A stretch of DNA of 64,000 nt, taken from Spirosoma rhododendri (GTDB taxonomy: Bacteria > Bacteroidota > Bacteroidia > Cytophagales > Spirosomataceae). The stretch covers positions 2,184,501 through 2,248,500 of the forward strand of contig NZ_CP051677.1 of NCBI RefSeq assembly GCF_012849055.1, given 5' to 3'. The notes under the pieces were generated by a model. It worked only from the letters and a program-made list of their open reading frames with translations, ran no database searches and was not told the DNA's origin. The position numbers and the translations under genes are program-made. This document shows positions 35,821 through 45,235 of this stretch, one piece after another. Position 1 is the stretch's first letter. Every line of letters begins with the position of its first letter.

Positions 35821-37229
35821 CTTTAGATCGTTTTCAGTACGTTTATTTTTTAGGTATTGGTGGTATTGGCATGAGCGCGCTGGCCCGTTGGTTTGGGGTC
35901 AATGGCTTCGTCGTTGCGGGCTACGACCGTACCCCCACCGCCCTGACCGATGCCCTACAGGCTGAAGGCATGGCAATTCACTTCACCGAAGAGGTCGAAC
36001 AAATTCCGGCAATCTTCCGCGAGAACGCCGATAAAACGCTGGTCATCTATACGCCTGCCGTTCCCAAAACACACCCGGAATACATCTACCTGACCGAAAA
36101 CGGATTTACACTGCAAAAGCGGTCGCAGGTGCTGGGCCTGATTGCCGGGCAGATGAACACGGTGGGTGTGGCCGGTACGCACGGCAAAACCACTACGTCG
36201 TCGATGGTGGCGCATATCCTGCGGGATGCGGGCGTTAACTGCGCGGCATTTCTGGGTGGTATCACCAACAACTACGGAACAAATTTTCTGCTCAACGAGC
36301 CCGCCGACGACCTGCGCTCGGTGGCCTGCGTAGTGGAGGCCGATGAGTTTGACCGCTCGTTTCTGACGCTGCACCCGCATTTGGCCATTGTCACCTCAAC
36401 CGATGCTGACCACCTCGATATTTACGGCGCACATGATGCTGTGCTCGACTCGTTCGGTATGTACGTCAGTCAGATCGAACCAATCAGCGTGGGGGGCGGG
36501 CCATCGGAGCCGGGCGTGCTGTTCATGAAGAAGGGCCTGTCTCTCGCCGACAAGACGAGTGCCGAGGTGCGAACCTATTCGTTGAACGAAGGTGATTACC
36601 ACGCGCAAAATCTGCGCATCGAAAACGCGACGTTTCGGTTTGACCTGGCTTACCCCGACGGTGTCATCACGGATATTCCGTTGCTGATACCCGGCTTTCA
36701 CAACGTAGAAAATGCGATTGCCGCCGGGGCCGTTGCCTTGCAGCTGGGCGTTTCACCGGATGCCATCCGGCAGGCACTGAGTAGCTACCGGGGTGTGAAA
36801 CGTCGGTTTGAATACGTACTCAAAACCGACCGGGCCGTACTGATTGACGACTATGCGCATCACCCAGCCGAAGTCGAAGCGTTTCTGAAGTCGGTGCGGG
36901 CGCTCTACCCGGATCGTGAGCTGACCGTTATTTTCCAGCCGCATCTGTTCAGCCGCACCCGCGATTTTGCCGAAGGCTTCGCTAATAGTCTGTCGCTGGC
37001 TGATAATGTACTGCTTCTGGATATTTATCCGGCCCGCGAGCTACCGATGGAAGGGGTAACATCAGAACTGATTTTTCGCGACATTCGGGCCAAAACGAAA
37101 CGGCAGTGCTCCAAGGATGACGTATTGCGCATTATTTCATCTGAAAAGCCCACATTGCTGGTAACGGTGGGGGCAGGCGACGTCGATCAGTTGCTGCCGC
37201 AATTAAAAAGCCGTTTGGAAGACCAATAA
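35817..37229 (+). CDS. murC: UDP-MurNAc:L-alanine ligase
   Basis: The 470-residue Mur ligase adds L-Ala to UDP-MurNAc. YFLGIGGIGMSALARW (10-25) binds UDP, GVAGTHGKTTTSSMVAH the ATP phosphates, and IDDYAHHPAEV holds the HHP motif typical of MurC. It overlaps murG by 4 nt (ATGA), suggesting translational coupling. ftsQ follows after 37 bp. Confidence 0.97.
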   Translation: MTLDRFQYVYFLGIGGIGMSALARWFGVNGFVVAGYDRTPTALTDALQAEGMAIHFTEEVEQIPAIFRENADKTLVIYTPAVPKTHPEYIYLTENGFTLQKRSQVLGLIAGQMNTVGVAGTHGKTTTSSMVAHILRDAGVNCAAFLGGITNNYGTNFLLNEPADDLRSVACVVEADEFDRSFLTLHPHLAIVTSTDADHLDIYGAHDAVLDSFGMYVSQIEPISVGGGPSEPGVLFMKKGLSLADKTSAEVRTYSLNEGDYHAQNLRIENATFRFDLAYPDGVITDIPLLIPGFHNVENAIAAGAVALQLGVSPDAIRQALSSYRGVKRRFEYVLKTDRAVLIDDYAHHPAEVEAFLKSVRALYPDRELTVIFQPHLFSRTRDFAEGFANSLSLADNVLLLDIYPARELPMEGVTSELIFRDIRAKTKRQCSKDDVLRIISSEKPTLLVTVGAGDVDQLLPQLKSRLEDQ

Positions 37230-37266
37230 ATAAAAAAGTTGACAGATTGTCTTAGCTTGTACGGAG

Positions 37267-38043
37267 ATGTTTTCTACCTTTAAATCAATCCGAACGTGGC
37301 TACTCACGGCTGGCGGGCTTTTTGGCCTGTTCGGCCTGATTGCGTTTACGGAAATCCGTCATGGGCAAAAACACGTTCGCGACGTGATTGTCCGGCTGAA
37401 CCAGGCGGATGGAGAACACTTCTTAACCAATCGGGACGTAATGGCCTATCTGACGCGGGACGGCAACGATCCTATTCTGGGGAAAGCCTACACAGACGTT
37501 AACTTCCGGCAGCTCGAAACACGGCTCCGGCAGCACGGTCTGGTAAAAACCTGTCAGGTGTCCCGTGATCTCAATGGTGATCTGATCGTTAACGTCGAAC
37601 CGCCCCGGCCATTAGCCCGGCTCGTCAGTCTGTCCGATGATGAAAGCCGTCGGGTGGGTGGGCAGTATGTGAGCGAAGAGGGGCGCTTTTTCCCGGTATC
37701 GATGAACTACACGGCGCGGGTACCGCTACTAAGCGGGGCCTACTTTGCCAGCAACCGTTCGCTGGCCAGTGAGCGGAACCGGCCGTTGCTGAACTTGCTG
37801 AAGCGAATTCAGCAGGACTCGTTCTGGCGCGCGCAGATCGTTGAGTTATCCGTCGATCGGGCGGGTGAGGTAACGATGTGGCCCCAGCTCGGACAGCAGC
37901 AGCTTGAACTGGGCGAACCGGTCAATCTGGATGTGAAGTTTCAAAAGCTGAAGTTATTTTATACGAATATTCTACCCGCAAAAGGCTGGGATGCTTACCA
38001 CCGGGTGAATGTTCAGTACCGAAATCAAATAGTGTGCGAATGA
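37267..38043 (+). CDS. ftsQ: Cell division protein FtsQ
   Basis: This 258-residue single-pass protein has a membrane helix near residues 12-27 (LLTAGGLFGLFGLIAFTEI). A POTRA-like region follows (ADGEHFLTNRDVMAYLTRDG ... RQLETRLRQHGLVKTCQVSRDLNGDLIVNVEPPRPLARL). It scaffolds the divisome with FtsL and FtsB. Sequence conservation is low, as usual, so the call rests on topology plus position between murC and ftsA. Confidence 0.88.
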   Translation: MFSTFKSIRTWLLTAGGLFGLFGLIAFTEIRHGQKHVRDVIVRLNQADGEHFLTNRDVMAYLTRDGNDPILGKAYTDVNFRQLETRLRQHGLVKTCQVSRDLNGDLIVNVEPPRPLARLVSLSDDESRRVGGQYVSEEGRFFPVSMNYTARVPLLSGAYFASNRSLASERNRPLLNLLKRIQQDSFWRAQIVELSVDRAGEVTMWPQLGQQQLELGEPVNLDVKFQKLKLFYTNILPAKGWDAYHRVNVQYRNQIVCE

Positions 38044-39434
38044 TGGCGACGAGCGTTGGAGAGAGTGTCGTAGTGGGTCTGGATATCGGCAGTACGAAAG
38101 TATGTGCCGTAGCCGGACGATTGGTACGCAACAATAAAAATCAGGAGACACTGGAAGTATTGGGCGTCGGTCGGACGCGTATGAATGATGGTGTTGCGAA
38201 AGGATCGGTTGTAAACGTCAACAACGCCGTTAGTGCCATTCATCAGGTCATCGACGAGGTAGCCAGTCAGATCAACATGCCGATCGACCGGGTAAACGTA
38301 AGTTTCAACGGGTCGCACGTGGTGTCGGTTAAGTCGACGGGTAATATCACCCGCTCATCAGCTGGCGACGAAATTCAGAAGGAAGATATCGATCACCTGC
38401 TGAACGATATGTACCGCACCGCTATTCCGGCCGATAAGGAAATTATCCACGTACTACCGATGGATTTTACGGTCGATAGTGAGGTGAACATCGATCAGCC
38501 CGTTGGGCGGAATGGGGTTAAGTTGGGCGCTGACTTTCAGATTATTACCGCTCAGGCTAATGCCGCCCGGAACGTGCGGAAGTGCGTTGTGCGCAATGAA
38601 CTGACGCTCGATACAATGATGCTGTCGGTGCTGGCGTCGGGATTGTCGGTACTGACGGAAGAAGAGAAGTACGCAGGTGTTGCCCTGATCGATATCGGCG
38701 GAGGCACAACCCAAATGGCCATCTACTACCGCAATGTGCTGCGGCACGTAGCGGTGTTCCCGTGGGCGGGAAACAGCCTGACGTCTGATATTCAGCTTGG
38801 TTGCAAAATCATGCCCGAGCAGGCCGAACAGCTTAAGAAGAAATTTGGTAGTGCAGTACCCGCCGATTTCAACCTGAATCAGGTTGTGGCGGTGCCGGGA
38901 TTGAGCAATAAAAAGCCCAAAGACGTACTAATCAAGAACGTCGCGATCATCATTGAAGATCGGCTTCGCGAAATTGCGGCTATGGTACAGGCCGAAATTC
39001 TGCGGTCGGGCTACGAAGGAAAGCTGCTGGGCGGACTGGTACTAACGGGCGGTACGGCCATGATTTCGGGTATAGAGCCGATCTTCGGCCGCGTAACCGG
39101 TGCCGAAGAGGTGCGTGTGGGCTACCCTGAACACCTGGAGCCCAACGGTCGGGCCGACCTCGTGGGTGATCCGGCCTACGCTACGGCGGTCGGGCTGGTG
39201 TGGGCGGGGTACAAAACGCTCGACCGGCGCATCTCATTTATCAGCGATCCCGTCCGGGCCAAGTACAACGAACGCCCCACTGTTGAGCGACGCCCGACAC
39301 CGGAGCCAGTTGTTGAAAAACCCGAGCAAATGCTGCCACCCGAGCCCGAGCGGCCGCAGGGAGAGGGGTTCTTCGATCGGCTTTTGAAGACGCTGTTTCC
39401 ACCGAAAGGCAGCCCTACCGATACCTACGAATAA
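38040..39434 (+). CDS. ftsA: Cell division ATPase FtsA
   Basis: 464 residues from the ATG at 38040, which overlaps the ftsQ stop as ATGA. GLDIGSTKVCAVAG is the actin-fold phosphate loop, and LIDIGGGTTQMAIYY and LTGGTAMISGIEPIFGRV are the other nucleotide-site motifs. A linker rich in Pro and Glu ends in EGFFDRLLKTLF, the amphipathic helix that tethers FtsA to the membrane. It anchors FtsZ filaments. Confidence 0.96.
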   Translation: MMATSVGESVVVGLDIGSTKVCAVAGRLVRNNKNQETLEVLGVGRTRMNDGVAKGSVVNVNNAVSAIHQVIDEVASQINMPIDRVNVSFNGSHVVSVKSTGNITRSSAGDEIQKEDIDHLLNDMYRTAIPADKEIIHVLPMDFTVDSEVNIDQPVGRNGVKLGADFQIITAQANAARNVRKCVVRNELTLDTMMLSVLASGLSVLTEEEKYAGVALIDIGGGTTQMAIYYRNVLRHVAVFPWAGNSLTSDIQLGCKIMPEQAEQLKKKFGSAVPADFNLNQVVAVPGLSNKKPKDVLIKNVAIIIEDRLREIAAMVQAEILRSGYEGKLLGGLVLTGGTAMISGIEPIFGRVTGAEEVRVGYPEHLEPNGRADLVGDPAYATAVGLVWAGYKTLDRRISFISDPVRAKYNERPTVERRPTPEPVVEKPEQMLPPEPERPQGEGFFDRLLKTLFPPKGSPTDTYE

Positions 39435-39507
39435 AACTGGATGCTGAACAAGCACCGATTTTGCATAGTTTTTGTCCAACATACCTAAGACACTACAGAA
39501 CCGCCAC

Positions 39508-40953
39508 ATGGTGACACAAGGCTATAGATTTGCAACGGAAGAAAAAAGCCAACACATCATTAAGGTGATTGGCGTCGGGGGCATGGGGGGAAATGCCGTC
39601 AAGCACATGTATGAGATGGGCATGAAAGACGTGGATTTCGCCGTGTGCAATACCGATCGTCAGGCATTGATGAGTAACCCCGTGGAGGATCGGTTGCAAC
39701 TTGGCGATGGGCTGGGCGCTGGTACAGAAGCAAAGGCCGGTGAGGAAGCGGCCCGCGCCAATATCGAAGAAATTCGCAAGATGCTGGCATCACCGACCCG
39801 GATGGTCTTTATCACGGCCGGTATGGGTGGTGGTACGGGCACCGGTGCGGCTCCGGTCGTTGCTGAAATAGCCAAAGAAATGGGTATGCTGACGGTCGCT
39901 GTCGTAACGGCACCGTACTGGTACGAAGGCGTCGAGAAAAAAGAACAGGCGCTGGAGGGTATCGAAAAGCTTAAGAAGAGCTGTGATACGGTACTCGTTG
40001 TGCTGAACGATAAACTATCGGAGTTGTACAGTAACCTGACTTGGCGTCAGGCGTACGCGCACGCCGACGATGTACTGGCCAATGCCGTAAAAAGTATCGC
40101 CGAAATCATCACGACGCAGGGCGACATCAACTCGGACTTTGCCGACGTCAAGAAAGTACTTGAGCGCGCTGGTCAGTCGGTGATGGGATCGGCGGAAGCA
40201 TCCGGCGAAGACCGGGCCGTAAAAGCAATCGAAGCGGCTCTGAACTCGCCCCTGCTCAACGACCACGATATTCGGGGAGCGCAGCGCCTGCTGCTCACGA
40301 TTTCGTCGAGCGAAGAAAATTCGATGTTCGTCTGGGAGCAAACGGCCATCAACCAGCACGTTTCCGACCGGATTCAGGCGCAGGCCCGAATGATGAAAGT
40401 GGGTGCTATCACCGACAATTCACTGGGCGATAAACTGCGGGTTACGATTATTGCCGCTGGTTTCGGGCCAACGACTGACCTGGGTGAAATTCTGAAAGGA
40501 ACGCCCGGCGACCTGCGCGATCCCGAGCCGGAAGTGGCAATCGTGGAAGAGGAGCCGCTTGTGGAAGAGCCGACGGCCGAAGCAGAAGAAGAGTCGACCG
40601 TCGAAGAAAAACGGGAGCCGGTTAGTGTGTACGATGATGAGCCCGAGCCGGTATCGCTGCGTGGGAGCCGTGATCGGGTACCAACCGACCGTACTGGCGA
40701 CTCGCTCGGCGTGGGTGAAAGTAACAAGCATCTGCTTTCCGATGATGGCCGGCACTCAATTTCGGAGGAACCCGCTGATCGATCAGACGATGCCGAACTG
40801 ATTCGTAAGACCATTGAAGCCTTCATGCGGGGACCGGTGATGGACATGGAACGGCCTACTTTCGAGCGTAATCATCACATTCTGTACGAAAGACCGTCGC
40901 TGCCCGACGACGAGTTTGTCAGATCAAATCTGAACAGCGTCCGGCACGATTAA
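39508..40953 (+). CDS. ftsZ: Cell division GTPase FtsZ
   Basis: 481 residues from MVTQGYRFATEEKSQHIIKVIGVGG; the frame extends to a TTG at 39472. VGGMGGNAV, the tubulin loop GGGTGTGAAP (107-116) and the T7 loop NSDFADVKKVL are present. The linker after residue about 340 is long, Glu-rich and disordered. The end (SLPDDEFVRSNLNSVRHD) lacks an obvious canonical DIPxFLR peptide, so FtsA binding may use a diverged tail. It closes the cluster before a strong terminator. Confidence 0.97.
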   Translation: MVTQGYRFATEEKSQHIIKVIGVGGMGGNAVKHMYEMGMKDVDFAVCNTDRQALMSNPVEDRLQLGDGLGAGTEAKAGEEAARANIEEIRKMLASPTRMVFITAGMGGGTGTGAAPVVAEIAKEMGMLTVAVVTAPYWYEGVEKKEQALEGIEKLKKSCDTVLVVLNDKLSELYSNLTWRQAYAHADDVLANAVKSIAEIITTQGDINSDFADVKKVLERAGQSVMGSAEASGEDRAVKAIEAALNSPLLNDHDIRGAQRLLLTISSSEENSMFVWEQTAINQHVSDRIQAQARMMKVGAITDNSLGDKLRVTIIAAGFGPTTDLGEILKGTPGDLRDPEPEVAIVEEEPLVEEPTAEAEEESTVEEKREPVSVYDDEPEPVSLRGSRDRVPTDRTGDSLGVGESNKHLLSDDGRHSISEEPADRSDDAELIRKTIEAFMRGPVMDMERPTFERNHHILYERPSLPDDEFVRSNLNSVRHD

Positions 40954-40972
40954 CAGCCGCAGTAGATATGCC

Positions 40973-41006
40973 AAAAGGGGCTTCCGGTCAGGAAGCCCCT
41001 TTTTTG
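40973..41006 (+). terminator. Terminator of ftsZ
   Basis: AAAAGGGGCTTCC and GGAAGCCCCTTTT flank a 5-nt loop and end in TTTTTT. Confidence 0.92.
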
Positions 41007-41079
41007 ATTGTCAGCATCAGGTTATCGGTAGATCAACAGCTTGTGGGCTTGGGCTTGCCAAACCGGTCGGGATTCTTTG

Positions 41080-41087
41080 TACCTTTG
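41080..41087 (+). promoter_or_regulatory. -7 element for accD
   Basis: TACCTTTG matches TAnnTTTG. A TTG lies 22 nt upstream (41055-41057). The accD ATG is 54 nt downstream. Confidence 0.65.
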
Positions 41088-41140
41088 TCGCTTATTTATG
41101 CTGACCGCCTGTAGCGAGTCTGTTAACTGTTACTGTTGCT

Positions 41141-41983
41141 ATGTCCTGGTTCGTCCGAAAAGATAAAGGAATTCAAACCCCCACCGAACTGAAACGGGAA
41201 GCCCCCGACGGGTTGTGGTACCAGTGCCCAAACTGCAAAAAAGCCATGCAGACGCGGGAGCACAAACTCAACGCGTATACCTGCATTCACTGCAACTACC
41301 ACGAGAAAGTTGGGTCGGAAGCGTATTTCTCCATCCTGTTCGACGATAATGACTTCGTTGAACTCGATGCGACGATGATATCGGGTGATCCGCTCAATTT
41401 CGTCGACACGAAAGCCTACCCCGACCGTATCCGGGCAACGATCGCCAAGACAGGCCTGCGCGACGCCGTTCGGACGGCCTACGGACCGATGAATGGCGAA
41501 ATCGTGACAATGGCTGTGATGGACTTTTCGTTTATCGGCGGGTCAATGGGGTCGGTCGTTGGGGAAAAGATAGCCCGCGCCATCGACCAGGCTATTAAAA
41601 ACCGGACACCTTTTCTGATGATATCCCGGTCAGGCGGAGCCCGGATGATGGAAGCGGGTTTTTCGTTGATGCAAATGGCAAAGACGTCGGCCAAACTGGC
41701 GCTGCTGTCGAACGAAAAACTGCCTTACGTGTCGCTGCTGACCGACCCGACAACGGGTGGCGTTACGGCGTCGTATGCCATGCTGGGCGACTTCAACATC
41801 GCGGAACCTGAGGCACTAATTGGCTTTGCTGGGCCACGGGTTATCCGCGAAACCATCGGTAAAGATCTGCCCAAAGGCTTTCAGAGCGCTGAATTTGTGC
41901 TTGAACATGGATTTCTGGATTTCATCGTCGACCGCAAAGACCTGAAAGACCGGCTATCGACGCTGTTCAGCATGCTGAAATAA
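41141..41983 (+). CDS. accD: Acetyl-CoA carboxylase, carboxyltransferase beta subunit
   Basis: The 280-residue protein has an N-terminal zinc ribbon with C29, C32, C48 and C51. Crotonase-like motifs follow: [21 protein letters not shown] and [42 protein letters not shown] is the carboxybiotin and acyl-CoA pocket. It forms malonyl-CoA with AccA; accA, accB and accC are not in this window. It has its own promoter and terminator. Confidence 0.97.
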   Translation: MSWFVRKDKGIQTPTELKREAPDGLWYQCPNCKKAMQTREHKLNAYTCIHCNYHEKVGSEAYFSILFDDNDFVELDATMISGDPLNFVDTKAYPDRIRATIAKTGLRDAVRTAYGPMNGEIVTMAVMDFSFIGGSMGSVVGEKIARAIDQAIKNRTPFLMISRSGGARMMEAGFSLMQMAKTSAKLALLSNEKLPYVSLLTDPTTGGVTASYAMLGDFNIAEPEALIGFAGPRVIRETIGKDLPKGFQSAEFVLEHGFLDFIVDRKDLKDRLSTLFSMLK

Positions 41984-42001
41984 AAAGAAGATCGAATAGA
42001 T

Positions 42002-42030
42002 AAAGGCCGGGCAACCGGCCTTTACTTTTT
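42002..42030. terminator. Bidirectional terminator between accD and the T9SS protein
   Basis: AAAGGCCGG and CCGGCCTTT form a 9-bp stem over GCAA, with T-rich flanks on both strands. The genes on either side converge here. Confidence 0.85.
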
Positions 42031-43131
42031 AACAACTTTCTCCATCAGAATACGACCGGCTATCTCGGCCCGGATCAGGTAGGTACCGGCTGACAGACTT
42101 CCCATGCCGATAACCTGCTCGTGCCGACGAACGGCGGTGCGGGAGCCAAGTCGGTGTATTTGCCGCCCACTGGTGTCGAACAGCTGCACAACCATGACGG
42201 ATGGGGTGTTGCTCTGCACGACCACCTGCAAATTTTCTTCGACTGGATTGGGAAACACGCTGAGCTGCATGGATGCGTCGCGCAGTTCTTCCACCGCTGT
42301 TACGATGCCAGCCGTCGAAGCCGGTTCGTAGGCCGGGATGGTAACGGGCGTACCCGGCTGATCGACGGCAAACAGCGAAATCTCCTCCAGGGTCTGACTG
42401 ATATTGATGCCGTTCCGGTATTCATTGATGTAAACGGCAATATCGTACTGCCCCTGCCGTGTGGGCGCGTTCCAGATCAGTTCGCCGGTGCGGCCATTCA
42501 GCACAAAAGTGCCTTGCTGAGTAACCTCGTTGGGAAAGAGATAACCACTGAGTATCGAACTGCTGCAACCGCCCGGAGTCACTGCGGTGAGGGGGCGGGT
42601 CAGTGAATACACCAGACTGTCGCCGTCGGCATCGGTGGCACGCAGGGAAATGACGGCCCGCTGATTGACGCCCACGCGAATGCCGCCGACCGGACTGGCG
42701 GCTACGGGTGTCTGATTGGTAAACGCGTTACTGATGATGAACGTGGTCGTCAATGCCAATAGGCTTGTAATTGACGATGGAATATTGAGCAGTCCCGAGC
42801 GATTCGTCAGCACCACGGTGGGCGTGTACGTGCCAGCACCGGGATACGTGTATGTCGTTTCAAAAAGCAGCGCCGTAGCAAGTCCGTCCGGGGCGGTTGT
42901 CGACTGACTCTTCCGATTGACTACCTGCGTCGTACCGTCGCCCAGGCAGAGCGACAACGACACCAGCTCGCGCGTTGCTACTGCCTGCGGATCAGCAAAA
43001 ACTATCGTTGATATCGTGTACGTAAGCGCCTGACCGGGAACAGGCGCAACGCGAATATAACCGCCCGACAGGTGAGAGGCCTGCGCCTGAAAGCCTGCGA
43101 GCAACAAGAGAAGGTAAAGGCTATTCTTCAC
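42022..43131 (-). CDS. Secreted surface protein with T9SS sorting domain
   Basis: The 369-residue protein has a signal peptide (SLYLLLLLAGFQAQA). An SHLSGGYIRV start often seen in large Bacteroidota gliding-type proteins follows, then PKD/cadherin-like beta domains with TYTYPGAGTYTPTVVLTN and ATDADGDSLVYSLTRPL. The C-terminal domain (LSVFPNPVEENLQVVV ... GTYLIRAEIAGRILMEKVVKK) is T9SS type A. It is probably an adhesive or structural surface protein. It converges with accD and is divergent from the enoyl-CoA hydratase. Confidence 0.87.
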   Translation of the reverse strand: MKNSLYLLLLLAGFQAQASHLSGGYIRVAPVPGQALTYTISTIVFADPQAVATRELVSLSLCLGDGTTQVVNRKSQSTTAPDGLATALLFETTYTYPGAGTYTPTVVLTNRSGLLNIPSSITSLLALTTTFIISNAFTNQTPVAASPVGGIRVGVNQRAVISLRATDADGDSLVYSLTRPLTAVTPGGCSSSILSGYLFPNEVTQQGTFVLNGRTGELIWNAPTRQGQYDIAVYINEYRNGINISQTLEEISLFAVDQPGTPVTIPAYEPASTAGIVTAVEELRDASMQLSVFPNPVEENLQVVVQSNTPSVMVVQLFDTSGRQIHRLGSRTAVRRHEQVIGMGSLSAGTYLIRAEIAGRILMEKVVKK

Positions 43132-43239
43132 GAACTGGTGTACGGATTGGGTAACTCTACCTGAATAACTCGACTTAGGTTACCTTCGTATACGGCTGCT
43201 GGAATAGTTCGTAAGCGGTATTTTCTTGTACTTTAGGGT

Positions 43240-44073
43240 ATGCTATACACGGCTCAACAAACGACTGATTTGCCCGAAACGGGCTTCCATTACCTGCTTA
43301 CGTCCTTCAGTGGGCACGTCCTGACGATTACGCTGAACCGACCAGAAAAAAAGAATGCCCTGCACCCGCCCATGCTGGCTGAGATAGCGTTTGCCCTGAC
43401 TCACGCGCAGCACAATCCGGCTGTCTGGCTGATTGTGCTGGCAGCAGCGGGGGATACGTTCTGCGCGGGCATGGATTTGAAAAGCCTGGCGACCGGCTCC
43501 AGCGAAACACCCGCTGTGCCCGAGCCCAGCGGCCCCGTTCGGCTGGGCGAACTGATGCAGCAACTTGACAAGCCAACGATTGCGCGGGTGCAGGGGGGCG
43601 TGTATGCCGGTGGCTTTCTGCTGGTGGCGGGTTGTACATATGCTGTCGCAGCCGAATCGGCGGTGTTTAGTTTGCCCGAAGTAAAACGGGGGCTGTTTCC
43701 GTTTCAGGTGCTCGCGCTACTGCTCGATCTTATGCCCGCCCGCAAAGCACTCGACCTTTGTCTGCGCGCACATACGCTCTCGGCCGCTGATGCCCAGACG
43801 ATCGGATTAATAACCGATGTCGCGCCCCCGGACCAACTGGAAACAGCTGTTAATCAATTAGTAAACGAGTTGACGCAGTTTTCGCCAACGGCTATGCAGT
43901 TCGGCCTACGGGCGCGACGGCAGTTAAAAAGCCTGCCGTCGGAGCAACAGCAGGCCTATCTGTATGAGCAGTTTGTGCAGCTTCAGCAAACACCCGATGC
44001 GCAGGAAGGCATGGCGGCTTTTCTGGAAAAACGCCCACCAGTATGGTCGGGCGACGACTCAACGTTTCGGTAG
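43240..44073 (+). CDS. Enoyl-CoA hydratase/isomerase family protein
   Basis: The 277-residue crotonase has ITLNRPEKKNALHPPMLAEI, then the oxyanion-hole segments AAGDTFCAGMDLKSL and QGGVYAGGFLLVAGCTYAVAAESAVFSLPEVKRGLFP. The common second catalytic Glu is not clear, because the position after VYAGG reads FLLV. The product could therefore be a hydratase, isomerase or related acyl-CoA enzyme. It stands alone and overlaps the 3' end of the NTF2-like gene on the other strand. Confidence 0.9.
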   Translation: MLYTAQQTTDLPETGFHYLLTSFSGHVLTITLNRPEKKNALHPPMLAEIAFALTHAQHNPAVWLIVLAAAGDTFCAGMDLKSLATGSSETPAVPEPSGPVRLGELMQQLDKPTIARVQGGVYAGGFLLVAGCTYAVAAESAVFSLPEVKRGLFPFQVLALLLDLMPARKALDLCLRAHTLSAADAQTIGLITDVAPPDQLETAVNQLVNELTQFSPTAMQFGLRARRQLKSLPSEQQQAYLYEQFVQLQQTPDAQEGMAAFLEKRPPVWSGDDSTFR

Positions 44074-44523
44074 ATCGGGGCAATTCTCGGCTCGTCGGGT
44101 GTCGATGATGCCCTGAATCTGCCACGTGCCGTCTAGTTTGACAAGCGTAAAGGCGTTGACCCCGCAATGATCTTTCTGTCCCTGCCGATAGAAAACGTAG
44201 GGTGTCCAGGCGGTAGCCAGTTCGCCGTCGATTTTGATATCCATACTGGCCAGCCGCTCGTCGAGTAGCCCTGGTTTGGCCATACCAACACGACTGATAA
44301 AACTGCTGATTGGTGAATCGCTTATGCTGATGGTGCCCTGTTTATTCACGACCGTTTGCAGCCGGGCGTTGGGCGTGAAAACCGGTTTCAGCATCGCCGA
44401 GTCGGCTTTGATCATACCATCAAATAACTTGTTGATGGTGCCTCTAACCGCCGTTTCTTCGGTCGATTGAGCAAGCGCCGGCCCTGTAAACAGCAGGACT
44501 AATACGAATGGAGTAACTCTCAT
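44059..44523 (-). CDS. Secreted NTF2-like (SnoaL/lumazine-binding-like) protein
   Basis: 154 residues from MRVTPFVLVLLFTGPALAQ, a clean signal peptide; the upstream in-frame codons belong to the neighbouring gene. TAVRGTINKLFDGMIKADSAMLKPVFTPNARL and DHCGVNAFTLVKLDGTWQIQGIIDTRR fit the NTF2-like cone fold. Known members include small ligand-binding or accessory proteins without a fixed activity. The start overlaps the stop of the small membrane protein (ATGA), implying coupled translation. Confidence 0.85.
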   Translation of the reverse strand: MRVTPFVLVLLFTGPALAQSTEETAVRGTINKLFDGMIKADSAMLKPVFTPNARLQTVVNKQGTISISDSPISSFISRVGMAKPGLLDERLASMDIKIDGELATAWTPYVFYRQGQKDHCGVNAFTLVKLDGTWQIQGIIDTRRAENCPDLPKR

Positions 44524-44666
44524 TGTGTGTTTCTGGATTGATTGCCCCGGTCGCGGAAGGCACGAATAACAACGATCAATATAGCCACGATGGGCAGGAC
44601 CACTATCGTTGCTGCCAGTAAGATAAGTAGATATTCCTGCCCGCGCAGACCGAATAAGCCATACAT
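44520..44666 (-). CDS. 48-residue single-helix membrane protein
   Basis: MYGLFGLRGQEYLLILLAAT and onward has one strong membrane helix (LLILLAATIVVLPIVAILIVVI). A basic tail RAFRDRGNQSRNTQ follows. Its stop overlaps the ATG of the NTF2-like gene (ATGA), which supports a real, coupled gene. No family is recognised. The first copy of a roughly 145-bp direct repeat begins at its 5' end. Confidence 0.6.
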   Translation of the reverse strand: MYGLFGLRGQEYLLILLAATIVVLPIVAILIVVIRAFRDRGNQSRNTQ

Positions 44667-45230
44667 AACGACCGCGAGGGCTGATGGAGCAGCGAGCAAG
44701 ATAACTGAACAAAAACAAGTTCCAACCTTTACACCCTCGTTTGGTTGGGCTGCCCCGCTTCCTTCGGGACGTGCTCCCTGTCCCCCGCCAACGACCCCGC
44801 GCGAAGCGGACAACAACGCACCCATCCGCTTTTCAGACCCGCGCGAAGCCTCACGCTACGTTTCAGAGTCGCCATTCCACTACGTCTCTCGTGTCGACCG
44901 TAACCTTTTCCGCTTCCTTTTCGGAGCGTTTCTCGTGTCGCACCCAACCCAAAAAAGCGTCCCAACTCCGGCGATTCTCGTGTCGACCGAAAGCCGCCTA
45001 ACCAGCCAAACAGCTTGATTTGGGGACGCGCTGACTGTCGCACGAAAGCCGACAAACGAGCACTACATTTTGGCCGATGCACCCAACGCCCGCGAGGGCT
45101 GATGGTGCAGCACGCTACTCAAAACTACGAACGTAACATCAACCTTTACACCCTCATTTGGTTGGGCTGCCCGCTTTCCCACGGGACATGCTCCCTGTCA
45201 CCCGACAAGCCGCCCATGCGGAGCGATATA
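44667..45230. other. Gene-free repeat field left of the restriction-modification island
   Basis: No frame looks coding. The stretch holds two copies of a roughly 145-bp direct repeat and, between them, a series of segments beginning with TGTCG (44890, 44935, 44981, 45036). CTACGT and CTCGTGTCG motifs recur. Related segments return right of the island at 47228-47480. Confidence 0.6.
44673..44817 (+). repeat. Direct repeat, copy 1
   Basis: It starts CGCGAGGGCTGATGGAGCAG and includes AACCTTTACACCCTC, TTGGTTGGGCTGCCC and TGCTCCCTGTC. It is degenerate but aligned with copy 2 at a constant offset of 417-418 nt. Confidence 0.75.
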
Positions 45231-45235
45231 CTATG
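45091..45235 (+). repeat. Direct repeat, copy 2
   Basis: It matches copy 1 (CGCGAGGGCTGATGGTGCAG, AACCTTTACACCCTC, TTGGTTGGGCTGCCC, TGCTCCCTGTC). It ends at the 3' end of the methyltransferase gene, marking the left boundary of the A+T-rich island. Confidence 0.75.

Noticed and set aside
44542..45018. 158-codon plus-strand frame
   Set aside because: It is antisense to the small membrane protein, then runs into the repeat field. Composition is Arg/Pro/Ser-rich without a fold; no start context.
44729..45082. 117-codon minus-strand frame in the repeat field
   Set aside because: The translation mirrors the repeated CGACACGAG nucleotide motif and has no protein-like pattern.
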